A stretch of DNA of 5,498 nucleotides from an uncultured Oscillospiraceae bacterium (GCA_958438185.1 CAUBQU010000108.1:1-5498); one strand, 5' to 3'; numbered from the stretch's first letter, positions 1 through 5,498 are shown. The notes: generated by a model not told the origin, from the letters alone. Translations and numbers: made by a program.

Positions 1-13
1 TAGAAAGAGAACT

Positions 14-65
14 GCTGCCGCAGCAGTCCGGATAAAACGTCCGGCCTGCTGCGGCGGTGTTTTTT
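14..65 (+). terminator. Intrinsic terminator of an upstream gene outside the window
   Basis: An 18-bp stem (15-32 with 40-57) closes a 7-nt loop (33-39). It contains one T:C mismatch and one wobble pair, and is followed at once by six T residues (60-65). The T-run lies on the right, so the terminator acts on + strand transcription coming from the left. The gene it ends is not visible; the TAG at 1-3 could be its stop codon, but that cannot be shown. It separates that transcript from the promoter at 98-126. Confidence 0.85.
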
Positions 66-93
66 ACTTGTATTTTCTGAAAAACAAAAAATA

Positions 94-112
94 TTTATTG
101 ACAAACAATAAA
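94..112. promoter_or_regulatory. Candidate operator: inverted repeat over the -35 box
   Basis: TTTATTG (94-100) and CAATAAA (106-112) are perfect reverse complements separated by ACAAA. The 19-bp element is centred on 103 and fully covers the -35 hexamer. A dimeric helix-turn-helix protein bound here would block RNA polymerase. The second gene of the operon encodes such a protein, so autoregulation is a natural inference, but nothing in the sequence proves which protein binds. In AT-rich DNA a 7-bp match could arise by chance. Confidence 0.45.
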
Positions 113-126
113 ACTAGAGCTATACT
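98..126 (+). promoter_or_regulatory. SigA/sigma-70-type promoter of the DUF2975-HTH-DUF4173 operon
   Basis: The -35 box TTGACA (98-103) matches the consensus fully. After a 17-nt spacer comes TATACT (121-126), five of six matches to the -10 consensus. Transcription should begin near 132-134, giving a leader of about 24 nt before the ATG at 157. The promoter lies in an AT-rich island between the upstream terminator and the GC-rich genes. Such a strong core promoter suggests control by repression, and an inverted repeat covers the -35 box. Confidence 0.85.
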
Positions 127-139
127 AAGCCAAAACAAC

Positions 140-144
140 GGAGG
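140..144 (+). promoter_or_regulatory. Ribosome binding site of the DUF2975 gene
   Basis: GGAGG at 140-144 directly abuts an ATG at 145, which is too close for that ATG to be used efficiently. The next in-frame ATG at 157 is 12 nt downstream, slightly long but workable, and it gives a protein starting MKQERS, a usual positively charged N-terminus. A GTG at 148 is also in frame, only 3 nt away. The site therefore favours 157 without fully excluding the other starts. Confidence 0.6.
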
Positions 145-156
145 ATGGTGCGTGCA

Positions 157-600
157 ATGAAGCAAGAACGAAGCGCCCTGGCGGCGCAGATCTTTATCCT
201 GGTCTTTGCCGCTGTGCTGTTGGGGATGGCGGGCCTCGCGCCCAGCGTGGCGCGCTGGTATGTGGCGCTGCGGCCGCTGCAGCCGGGGGTGTATACTGCG
301 CTGCTGGTGAGCTGGTACGGCTGCACGGTCCCGGCGGCGCTGGCCCTGTGGCAGCTCTGGCGGCTCCTGGCGGCAATCCGGGTAGGCGCGCCCTTTTGCA
401 GCGCCAACTGCGCCCGGATTCGCCGGGTTGGCTGGTGCGCGTTGATTTGCGCCTTGGTCTGCGCCGGGGGCGGCGTGCAGTACGCGCCGCTGTTTTTGGT
501 GACGGCGGCGATGCTGTTTCTGTTTTTCGTCCTGCAGATCGTCGCGGCCTGCTTCCGGGCAGCGGCGGACCTGGCGGAAGAAAACCGCCTGACGATCTAG
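157..600 (+). CDS. DUF2975 family four-helix membrane protein
   Basis: This is a 147-aa integral membrane protein with four predicted hydrophobic segments, at about residues 10-27, 44-68, 92-106 and 110-131. The loop before helix 3 (residues 77-93) carries the G-PF---N--R-RR-GW pattern, and the protein ends in a short acidic tail, EENRLTI. Both features are typical of DUF2975. Family members are often encoded beside a YozG-type helix-turn-helix protein, as here, which supports the call. The biochemical function is unknown; a role in sensing at the membrane and passing a signal to the regulator is inference. Seven cysteines are present, three of them spaced four residues apart in helix 3 (94, 98, 102). 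The start at 157 is preferred over 145 because of RBS spacing. It is the first gene of the operon, just behind the promoter. Confidence 0.85.
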   Translation: MKQERSALAAQIFILVFAAVLLGMAGLAPSVARWYVALRPLQPGVYTALLVSWYGCTVPAALALWQLWRLLAAIRVGAPFCSANCARIRRVGWCALICALVCAGGGVQYAPLFLVTAAMLFLFFVLQIVAACFRAAADLAEENRLTI

Positions 601-611
601 GAGGGGCAGCC

Positions 612-824
612 ATGGCGATTCGTGTAGAACTGGATGTGATGCTGGCCCGCCGGAAGATGACCTCCGGCCAGCTGGCGGCGCAGGTGGGGATCACCCAGGC
701 CAATCTCTCTATCTTAAAAACAGGCAAGGCCAAGGCGATCCGCTTTTCAACGCTGGAGGCTATCTGCAAGGCGCTGGATTGCCAGCCCGGCGATCTGCTG
801 CGCTGGGAGCGGGAGGAGGAATGA
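612..824 (+). CDS. YozG-type XRE-family helix-turn-helix transcriptional regulator
   Basis: This 70-aa protein consists almost entirely of one Cro/C1-type DNA-binding domain (HTH_26-like). Helix 2 runs through about residues 18-25 (SGQLAAQV) and the recognition helix through about 28-37 (TQANLSILKT). The segment after it, residues 38-60 with KAKAIRFSTLEAICKALDCQ, is the strongly conserved signature of the YozG group. There is no room for a ligand-binding domain, so its activity must be controlled by a partner or simply by its concentration; the co-encoded DUF2975 protein is the obvious candidate partner (inference). The start ATG at 612 has an excellent AGGAGGGG (599-606) at 5-nt spacing, and this SD overlaps the TAG stop of the preceding gene. 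The stop overlaps the next gene by ATGA, so translation of the two is probably coupled. Confidence 0.95.
   Translation: MAIRVELDVMLARRKMTSGQLAAQVGITQANLSILKTGKAKAIRFSTLEAICKALDCQPGDLLRWEREEE
811..819 (+). promoter_or_regulatory. Double ribosome binding site before the DUF4173 gene
   Basis: The end of the regulator gene holds two overlapping SD cores, GGAGG at 812-816 and again at 815-819. The first lies 4 nt from the ATG at 821, the second 7 nt from an in-frame ATG at 827. Both starts are thus plausible; they differ only by Met-Ser at the N-terminus. The site lies within the codons for the regulator's C-terminal Glu-rich tail. Confidence 0.6.
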
Positions 825-2413
825 GCATGGAAAACGAGAAGAACGCAGCCCCGCAGCTTTGGCCCCAGCGCCCGGTGGCTGGGACCCGGGATCTGCGGTA
901 CGCCGCCGGATATTTTCTGGCAAGCCTCCTGGCGGCGGATGGGCTTATCTGGTACGGCCCCAACCTGGCGCTCAGCGCCGCGATGCTGGCCCTCGTGGCG
1001 CTGACGGCGTGCTATCTCCGGCCCCGGCGCCGTTCCGTTAGCGCCTTTGGCGTCCTTTGCGCCATCGGCGCGGCGGCCGCCGCCGTGAGCCTGATCTGGA
1101 CGGCCGACGGCGGGGTCAAATGCCTGGCGCTGCTCCTTGGGCTGCTGCTGGCGACGCTGGCGCTGCGCGACGCCTTCGCCCTGCAGCGGCGGAGCGGCAT
1201 CGGCGCACTGGCGGACGCCTGCGGCTTGGCCTGGTTCGGCGTCGCTCATTGGGGCGCTGCCTGTTATGGTCTGTTCCACCGGCAGGGGCCGGACGGGACA
1301 GTCGAAAAGCGGCGGGTCGGCAGCATCCTGCTGGGCCTGCTGTGTGCCGGGCCGGTGCTGGTGGTCCTGGTCGTGCTCCTGGCTTCGTCCGACGCCGCCT
1401 TTGACGGCGCGCTGCAGCGGATCAATGCGGCCCTTGTACTGGAGCTGTTTTTCAGCGTCGGGCTGGGTACAGCGCTGTTTTTAACGCTGTTCGGCCAGAG
1501 CTTCTGCCTGCCGGGGCAGCGCGCGGCGGGGCAGGCGCTCCCGTCCCCGGCTCGCCGGGGCGTCGAGGCAGCGGCGCTGGCGGCGTTCCTGGGCGTGATC
1601 TGCGGGCTTTATGTCTGCTATCTCGTCTCGCAGCTGGCTTATTTCTTCTCCGGCTTTGCCGGCCTGCTGCCGGCGGGCTATACCGCGGCAGAATACGCCC
1701 GGCGGGGCTTTTTTGAGATGGCCGCCATCAGTGCCATCAATCTGGCGCTGACCGGCGCAGCGCTGCGGCTGGCCCGGCGGCAGGCAGGCCGTCTGCCCGG
1801 CGTCCTGCGGGGGATGCTGGCGTTTCTCAGCCTCGTCTCCCTGCTGCTGATCGCCACGGCGGCATCTAAGCTGGTGCTTTATATAGAGCGCTTCGGCATG
1901 ACGCGGTTACGAGTCCTGACAGCGCTGTTTTTGCTGCTGCTGGCGGTCTGCTTTGTCTGCGCGCTGCTCCGGTTGTTTCTGCCCCGGGTTTCTTATGGAA
2001 AGCCCCTGCTGGCGGCGACGGCGCTGGTCATTTTACTGCTGAGCTATGGCAATGTCGACGGCGTCATCGCCCGGTACAATCTAAACCAATGGCAGCGCGG
2101 CCAGCTGGCGCAGATCGACGTCGCGGCGCTGGGGGAGCTGAACGAAGCCGCCGTCCCCACCCTCTGGGCCCTGGCCCAGGATGACGCGCATCCCCGGCAG
2201 CAGCGCCAGGCCCGGGCGTACCTGACAAGCTGGGGCCTGCGGCTGCTGGAAGGCCAGCAGTCGGATACGCCGGAGAATGCGCCCCACCGCTATTGCCCCC
2301 GCCTGCGGGCTTATAACCGAACGACGATCCGGGCCGCCCGGCTGATAGAGGCCCACTGGGCAGAGCTCTACCTTCCCGGCTGGTACGATGTCATCGCCAG
2401 CGGGACGGCGTAA
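821..2413 (+). CDS. DUF4173/DUF4153-type polytopic membrane protein
   Basis: This is a 530-aa membrane protein with about twelve hydrophobic segments, at roughly residues 27-45, 49-66, 76-93, 100-118, 130-150, 167-188, 205-225, 250-278, 296-317, 328-354, 363-384 and 394-410. A hydrophilic C-terminal tail of about 120 residues (411-530) follows. Family hallmarks are YARRGFFEM (292-300), YIERFGMTRLRVLT (354-367) and NVDGVIARYN (411-420), which match the DUF4173/DUF4153 membrane family. The function of this family is not established. The start overlaps the regulator's stop codon by ATGA; an ATG at 827 is an alternative. The tail is rich in Arg, Gln and Ala and predicted helical, and may be a soluble interaction domain, probably cytoplasmic by the even helix count (inference). 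The gene is last in the operon. The membrane family call is firm, while the exact Pfam number is less certain. Confidence 0.85.
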   Translation: MSMENEKNAAPQLWPQRPVAGTRDLRYAAGYFLASLLAADGLIWYGPNLALSAAMLALVALTACYLRPRRRSVSAFGVLCAIGAAAAAVSLIWTADGGVKCLALLLGLLLATLALRDAFALQRRSGIGALADACGLAWFGVAHWGAACYGLFHRQGPDGTVEKRRVGSILLGLLCAGPVLVVLVVLLASSDAAFDGALQRINAALVLELFFSVGLGTALFLTLFGQSFCLPGQRAAGQALPSPARRGVEAAALAAFLGVICGLYVCYLVSQLAYFFSGFAGLLPAGYTAAEYARRGFFEMAAISAINLALTGAALRLARRQAGRLPGVLRGMLAFLSLVSLLLIATAASKLVLYIERFGMTRLRVLTALFLLLLAVCFVCALLRLFLPRVSYGKPLLAATALVILLLSYGNVDGVIARYNLNQWQRGQLAQIDVAALGELNEAAVPTLWALAQDDAHPRQQRQARAYLTSWGLRLLEGQQSDTPENAPHRYCPRLRAYNRTTIRAARLIEAHWAELYLPGWYDVIASGTA

Positions 2414-2434
2414 AGATAAAGATAAAGATAAAAA
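2411..2434 (+). repeat. Tandem TAAAGA hexamer giving four in-frame stop codons
   Basis: TAAAGA is repeated three times (2411-2428), followed by TAAAAA (2429-2434). The first TAA is the stop codon of the DUF4173 gene. Because the unit is six bases long, every copy keeps the frame, so TAA recurs at 2417, 2423 and 2429. The last unit runs into the A-rich arm of the terminator. Slippage could change the copy number without harming the protein. Confidence 0.9.
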
Positions 2435-2476
2435 ACCGCCGGGGATGTGGAAAACGCCACATCCCCGGCGGTTTTT
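2431..2476. terminator. Bidirectional intrinsic terminator between convergent genes
   Basis: Positions 2431-2450 and 2457-2476 are perfect reverse complements, a 20-bp stem with a 6-nt loop (2451-2456). The GC-rich core (ACCGCCGGGG on the left arm) is flanked by A-run and T-run, so a U-tract follows the hairpin on either strand. It ends the + strand operon 17 nt after its stop codon and the - strand glgP 6 nt after its stop. It is the only terminator in this short intergenic gap. Confidence 0.95.
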
Positions 2477-2482
2477 GCATAT

Positions 2483-4807
2483 TTATTTTTCGATGTGCCA
2501 GATCTCCTGGGCATACTGGCCGATGGTGCGGTCGGAGGAGAAGTGCCCGGCGGCGGCTAGGTTCAGCAGGCCCTTGCGGCCAAAGCGCATCCGGTCGGCG
2601 GCGTCGTAAATGGCGCGCAGGCGGGCGTTGCGGTAATCCTCGAAGTCCAGCAGCAGGAAGTAGTGGTCGGGGCGGTGCCAGCTGGCGCCGTCCAGCAGCG
2701 CGGTGTAGAGCTCAGTCTGCTCCTGGTCCGTCGGCACGATGCCGCTGACCAGGGTGTCCACCGCCCGGCGAATGCGGGGATTGGCGTCGTAAATGCTCCG
2801 GGCCCAGTAGGTGTCGCGGATGGCGTTAATCTTTTCGACGGTCGCGCCGAAGATGTAGTTATTCTCCAGCCCCGCCCGCTCGACGATCTCGACATTTGCG
2901 CCGTCCATCGTGCCCAGGGTCACGGCGCCGTTGAGCATCAGCTTCATATTGCCCGTGCCGGAGGCTTCCGTCCCGGCAGGGGAGATCTGCTCAGAGATAT
3001 CCGCCGCGGGGATAATATGCTCGGCATAGCTGCAATTATAATTCTGCACGAAGACGACCTGCAGCTTGCCCTGCATATCCGGGTCGCCGTTGATGAGCTT
3101 GGCGATGCGGTTGATATAGCGGATGATGGCTTTGGACCGGGCGTACCCCGGGGCGGATTTTGCCCCGAAGATGCAGACCAGCGGCGGCATATCCTTCAGG
3201 CTGCCTTCCTTCAGGCTGAAATAGAGGTCCATCGTCACCAGGGCGTTCAGCAGCTGCCGCTTGTATTCGTGCAGCCGCTTGACCTGCACGTCGAAGACGG
3301 CGTCGGGGTTGATGACGACGCCCTCGTTTTTCTCAATCACGGCGGCCAACTGGACCTTCTTCTCCCGCTTAATGCGGTTGAACTCCCGGATGAGCTCATC
3401 GTCGATCAGCGGCTTGAGCTCCTCCAGCCGGTCCAGATTCGTCAGGAAGCCGGGGCCGATACGGCTGGTGATCAACTCCGTCAGCTCCGGGTCGCACAGG
3501 CCCAGCCAGCGGCGCGGCGTGATGCCGTTCGTCTTATTCTGGAAGCGCTGGGGATAGGCGGCGTACCAGTCCCGGAATAGGCTGTTTTTCAGAATCTCCG
3601 AGTGGATCTTCGCCACGCCGTTGACATAGCTGGAGACATAGACGGAGAGGTTTGCCATATGCGCCTGGTTATCCCGGATGATGAAGAGATTCGGATGCTC
3701 CGCCCGGCAGCGCTCGTCGATGCGGCGGATGATATAGGCAATCTCCGGCACGACGGATTCCAGCAGCCCCAGGTCCCACTTTTCCAGGGCCTCGCCCATG
3801 ATGGTGTGGTTCGTGTAAGAGAAGGTCCGCTGGGCTATGGCCAGGGCGGCGTCGAAGGACATGCCCTCCTTTTCCAACAGCCGGATGAGCTCCGGGATGG
3901 ACATGGCCGGGTGCGTGTCGTTGAGCTGGATGGCGCAGAAATCGGCGAAGGCGGAAAGATCGTTCCCGTGGTCCTCTTTATAGCTGCGCAGGATATTCTG
4001 CAGCGAGGCCGACGAGAGAACGTACTGCTGTTTGATACGCAGCCGCTTGCCCTCGTACGTGCTGTCATTGGGGTAGAGCACGCGGGTGATGTCCTCGGCC
4101 CGGTTTTTGGCGTCCAGCGCCTTGATATAGTCCTGGGCGTTGAAGGCGTCAAAGTCCAGCTCCTGCTCGGCCTCGCACTGCCAGAGCCAAAGGGTGCCGA
4201 CGTAGTCGGTATCGTAGCCAATGACGGGCATGACGTACGGGACGGCCAGAACGGTCTGGTCCGCAAATTCCACCCGGACGGTATGCCGGTCGCGCCGGTA
4301 GCTCCAGGGGTCGCCGTACTTCGTCCAGTCGTCGGCCAGCTCTCGCTGGGAGCCGTTTTCGTCAAAGCGCTGCTTGAAGAGGCCGAAGCGGTAGCGCAGG
4401 CCGTAGCCGCTCAACGGCAGGTTCATCGTCGCGGCGGAGTCCAGGAAGCAGGCGGCCAGGCGGCCCAGGCCGCCGTTGCCCAGGGCGTCGTCTTCGATCT
4501 CCTCCAGGCAGGCCAGGTCCACGCCCTTGTCCTGGAACGCCTGGCGCAGCGGCTGCAGGATGCCCAGGTTGTAGAGGTTGCTGTAGACCATCCGGCCAAC
4601 GAGATATTCCGCCGAGAAATAGAAGGCGCGGCGGCTGGTCGCCCGCTTTTCTTTGCTGCGGGACCAGTTTTCGTGGATCGCCATCATGACGGCCTGGCCC
4701 AGACTGTCGTGCAGCTCCTGGGCGGTGGCGTCCTGCAGGTTGACATCGTGGTTCAGCTTCAGCAGGGCTTGGGTCTCCTGTACGATCCGGTCACAATCAA
4801 GTTTCAT
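2483..4807 (-). CDS. glgP: Glycogen/maltodextrin phosphorylase (GT35)
   Basis: This cytoplasmic enzyme releases glucose 1-phosphate from alpha-1,4-glucans with orthophosphate, using pyridoxal phosphate. The 774-aa sequence is complete, a little shorter than E. coli GlgP (about 815). It shows LGNGGLGRLAACFLDS (109-124), the bacterial-type active-site loop PNDSTYEGKRLR (246-257), NDTHPAMSIPEL (296-307), TNGITPRRWL (426-435), VKRLHEYKRQ (509-518) and EASGTGNMKLMLN (614-626). The last is the phosphorylase signature, with PLP-binding Lys622; Lys510, Arg511 and Lys516 are the phosphate- and cofactor-side residues by homology. The N-terminus lacks the phosphorylation extension of animal enzymes. AGGAG (4815-4819) lies 7 nt before the ATG, and a promoter lies at 4885-4913. 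No other glycogen gene is in the window, so it appears to be a stand-alone gene. The split between glycogen and maltodextrin specificity cannot be decided here. Confidence 0.97.
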   Translation of the reverse strand: MKLDCDRIVQETQALLKLNHDVNLQDATAQELHDSLGQAVMMAIHENWSRSKEKRATSRRAFYFSAEYLVGRMVYSNLYNLGILQPLRQAFQDKGVDLACLEEIEDDALGNGGLGRLAACFLDSAATMNLPLSGYGLRYRFGLFKQRFDENGSQRELADDWTKYGDPWSYRRDRHTVRVEFADQTVLAVPYVMPVIGYDTDYVGTLWLWQCEAEQELDFDAFNAQDYIKALDAKNRAEDITRVLYPNDSTYEGKRLRIKQQYVLSSASLQNILRSYKEDHGNDLSAFADFCAIQLNDTHPAMSIPELIRLLEKEGMSFDAALAIAQRTFSYTNHTIMGEALEKWDLGLLESVVPEIAYIIRRIDERCRAEHPNLFIIRDNQAHMANLSVYVSSYVNGVAKIHSEILKNSLFRDWYAAYPQRFQNKTNGITPRRWLGLCDPELTELITSRIGPGFLTNLDRLEELKPLIDDELIREFNRIKREKKVQLAAVIEKNEGVVINPDAVFDVQVKRLHEYKRQLLNALVTMDLYFSLKEGSLKDMPPLVCIFGAKSAPGYARSKAIIRYINRIAKLINGDPDMQGKLQVVFVQNYNCSYAEHIIPAADISEQISPAGTEASGTGNMKLMLNGAVTLGTMDGANVEIVERAGLENNYIFGATVEKINAIRDTYWARSIYDANPRIRRAVDTLVSGIVPTDQEQTELYTALLDGASWHRPDHYFLLLDFEDYRNARLRAIYDAADRMRFGRKGLLNLAAAGHFSSDRTIGQYAQEIWHIEK

Positions 4808-4839
4808 AGGTTTTCTCCTGTTCTAAACGCGGTGGCAGC

Positions 4840-4853
4840 GCCGGACCTCCGGC
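4840..4853 (-). other. Small hairpin in the glgP leader
   Basis: Read on the - strand, GCCGG and CCGGC pair around the tetraloop AGGT, within a leader of about 70 nt between the predicted transcription start (near 4878) and the glgP ATG. The GGAGG sequence it contains is not near any start codon. It may stabilise the transcript 5' end; no riboswitch or attenuator pattern is recognisable. Confidence 0.3.
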
Positions 4854-4880
4854 CCGGCAAAACTTTTTCACATGGTATCA

Positions 4881-4893
4881 GCTTATTATAAGC
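4881..4893. promoter_or_regulatory. Palindrome over the glgP -10 box
   Basis: GCTTAT and ATAAGC are perfect reverse complements around a single central base, and the 13-bp element encloses the TATAAT box. A repressor bound here would compete with RNA polymerase. Part of the symmetry is inherent in the TATAAT sequence itself, so it may be incidental. It does not match the catabolite-response (CcpA) consensus and does not resemble the inverted repeat at 94-112. Confidence 0.3.
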
Positions 4894-4913
4894 AATTTGA
4901 TTCCCATTTGCAA
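4885..4913 (-). promoter_or_regulatory. SigA/sigma-70-type promoter of glgP
   Basis: On the - strand a perfect TATAAT -10 box (4890-4885) follows TTGCAA (4913-4908) at exactly 17 nt. The -35 box matches TTGACA at four of six positions, so this promoter has an ideal -10 and a weaker -35. The predicted start near 4878 leaves a leader of about 70 nt. The region is AT-rich in contrast to the flanking genes. Confidence 0.75.
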
Positions 4914-4945
4914 TCGTTTTGCCCGCCGCGCGGAGAAAAAACTTT

Positions 4946-5498
4946 CTAATCTGCCGCCTCCCGGCCGTTCAGGCAGAGGTGCCGCAGCAGGCGGCCCAGG
5001 ATCTGCCACAGGCTCTGGCGCGGCACCGCCGCCTCTGCCACAAGCTCGACCCGGGCCAGCTCCTGCCCGCCGGATTCGACGATGAGCTGCCCCAGTACCT
5101 GCCCCGCCTCGATGGGCGCGGTCAGCCCTGTCTCCAGCTCCACCCGCTGGGTCACGCCCGCCTGCAGGTTCTTGTCGATGAGGATCGGCTGGTCTGTCGC
5201 CGGGACCGGCTGCACCGTATCGCAGACGCCCAGCTTGACCGGCAGCGGCGTGATGCCGTCCGTCTCCAGCTGGACAAGGGCATAGTTGGCAAAGCCGTAG
5301 TCCAGCAGCGCCTTGGCGGAAGTAAAGCGGTCGGCGCTGCTGGCGCAGTGGAGCACGACGGCGATGAGCTCGATGCCGTTTCGCTGGGCGCTGGCGGACA
5401 GGCAGTGTCCGGCGGCAGAGGTATAGCCGGTCTTCAGCCCCGTCGCGCCCTGGTAAAAGCGGATGAGCTTATTCGTATTGGAAAGGCCAAATTGCCCG
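4946..5498 (-). CDS. D-alanyl-D-alanine carboxypeptidase (peptidase S11), C-terminal part
   Basis: The frame stays open from the TAG stop at 4946-4948 to the right edge, giving 183 visible residues; the start and the catalytic SxxK and SxN motifs lie outside the window. The fragment begins within LSNTNKLIRFYQGATGLKTG, a typical stretch of class S11 low-molecular-mass penicillin-binding proteins. It contains the KTG motif of the active site (residues 22-24 of the fragment, 5426-5434), followed by YTSAAGHCLSASA. A PBP5-type C-terminal beta domain spans about residues 76-160. It is followed by a probable amphipathic helix (SLWQILGRLLRHLCL, 162-176) that anchors such enzymes to the outer face of the membrane. 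These proteins remove the terminal D-Ala from peptidoglycan stem peptides. DacF- or DacB-like identity cannot be decided. No convincing terminator separates it from glgP, 138 nt downstream. Confidence 0.93.
   Translation of the reverse strand, partial: GQFGLSNTNKLIRFYQGATGLKTGYTSAAGHCLSASAQRNGIELIAVVLHCASSADRFTSAKALLDYGFANYALVQLETDGITPLPVKLGVCDTVQPVPATDQPILIDKNLQAGVTQRVELETGLTAPIEAGQVLGQLIVESGGQELARVELVAEAAVPRQSLWQILGRLLRHLCLNGREAAD

Noticed and set aside
145..156. ATG at 145 as start of the DUF2975 protein
   Set aside because: GGAGG ends at 144, directly before this ATG, leaving no spacing. The ATG at 157 is better placed, though 145 is not fully excluded.
348..611. N-terminal extension of the HTH gene back to an ATG at 348
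   Set aside because: The extension overlaps the DUF2975 gene in another frame and has Arg/Gly-rich shadow composition. The ATG at 612 has an ideal SD and gives the standard 70-aa YozG-type length.
194..1279. 361-codon open frame on the - strand across the operon
   Set aside because: Its translation is low-complexity, rich in Arg, Pro, Ala and Ser, as expected for a GC-rich shadow frame. It overlaps three genes with family motifs and good ribosome binding sites.
2388..2609. 73-codon + strand frame crossing the terminator, with Lys-Asp repeats
   Set aside because: The repeats are only the out-of-frame reading of the TAAAGA hexamer, and the frame runs through a terminator hairpin into antisense glgP.
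3602..4891. Long + strand open frame (429 codons) opposite glgP, plus another at 2663-3580
   Set aside because: Both lie antisense to a complete, highly conserved phosphorylase. GC-rich codon use suppresses stops on the opposite strand. Their translations show no recognisable domain and no RBS supports them.
4861..4920. Possible CcpA catabolite-response element near the glgP promoter
   Set aside because: I searched the AT-rich gap for the TGWAANCGNTNWCA pattern on both strands and found no acceptable match; the central CG is missing.
4946..5356. Reading the - strand carboxypeptidase as a short 136-aa gene starting at the GTG at 5356
   Set aside because: The frame continues upstream to the window edge with clear S11 peptidase sequence including the KTG motif, so the gene is simply cut by the window.
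1..5498. Mobile elements, CRISPR, tRNA, rRNA, toxin-antitoxin or phage-defence systems
   Set aside because: No transposase, spaced repeats, cloverleaf or RNA-gene sequence is visible. The small HTH gene could suggest an antitoxin, but its neighbours are DUF2975 and DUF4173 membrane proteins and its sequence is of the YozG type.

Overview
The window looks like a chromosomal segment from a GC-rich member of the Bacillota (Clostridia such as Oscillospiraceae, or Negativicutes). This rests on three things: the paired DUF2975 membrane protein and YozG-type mini-regulator, consensus SigA-type promoters in AT-rich gaps between GC-rich genes, and strong GGAGG ribosome binding sites. The genus cannot be named from the sequence alone. 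I see no mobile element, CRISPR array, tRNA or rRNA.

Layout. Positions 14-65 hold an intrinsic terminator for a gene lying to the left of the window. A near-consensus promoter (98-126) then drives a compact + strand operon of three genes: a 147-aa DUF2975 four-helix membrane protein (157-600), a 70-aa Cro/C1-type DNA-binding protein of the YozG type (612-824), and a 530-aa polytopic DUF4173/DUF4153 membrane protein (821-2413). The genes are tightly packed: the SD of gene 2 overlaps the stop codon of gene 1, and genes 2 and 3 overlap by ATGA. A perfect 7-bp inverted repeat lies on the -35 box and is a candidate operator, possibly for the operon's own regulator. The operon ends in a hexamer repeat that makes four in-frame stop codons. 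A perfect 20-bp bidirectional terminator (2431-2476) follows and also serves the convergent gene.

On the - strand lies a complete glycogen/maltodextrin phosphorylase gene, glgP (4807-2483, 774 aa). It has its own promoter, TTGCAA-17 nt-TATAAT, whose -10 box sits inside a 13-bp palindrome, and a leader of about 70 nt with a small hairpin. Upstream on the same strand is the C-terminal 183 residues of a D-alanyl-D-alanine carboxypeptidase (serine peptidase S11, low-molecular-mass PBP), cut off by the right edge of the window.

How the parts may work together. The first operon has the architecture of a membrane-coupled regulatory module: two membrane proteins and one minimal DNA-binding protein with no ligand domain. 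Its signal and targets are unknown. glgP (storage-glucan breakdown) and the carboxypeptidase (peptidoglycan trimming) are ordinary housekeeping genes. I see no functional link between them and the operon beyond position. The most interesting parts are the uncharacterised three-gene operon and its candidate operator.
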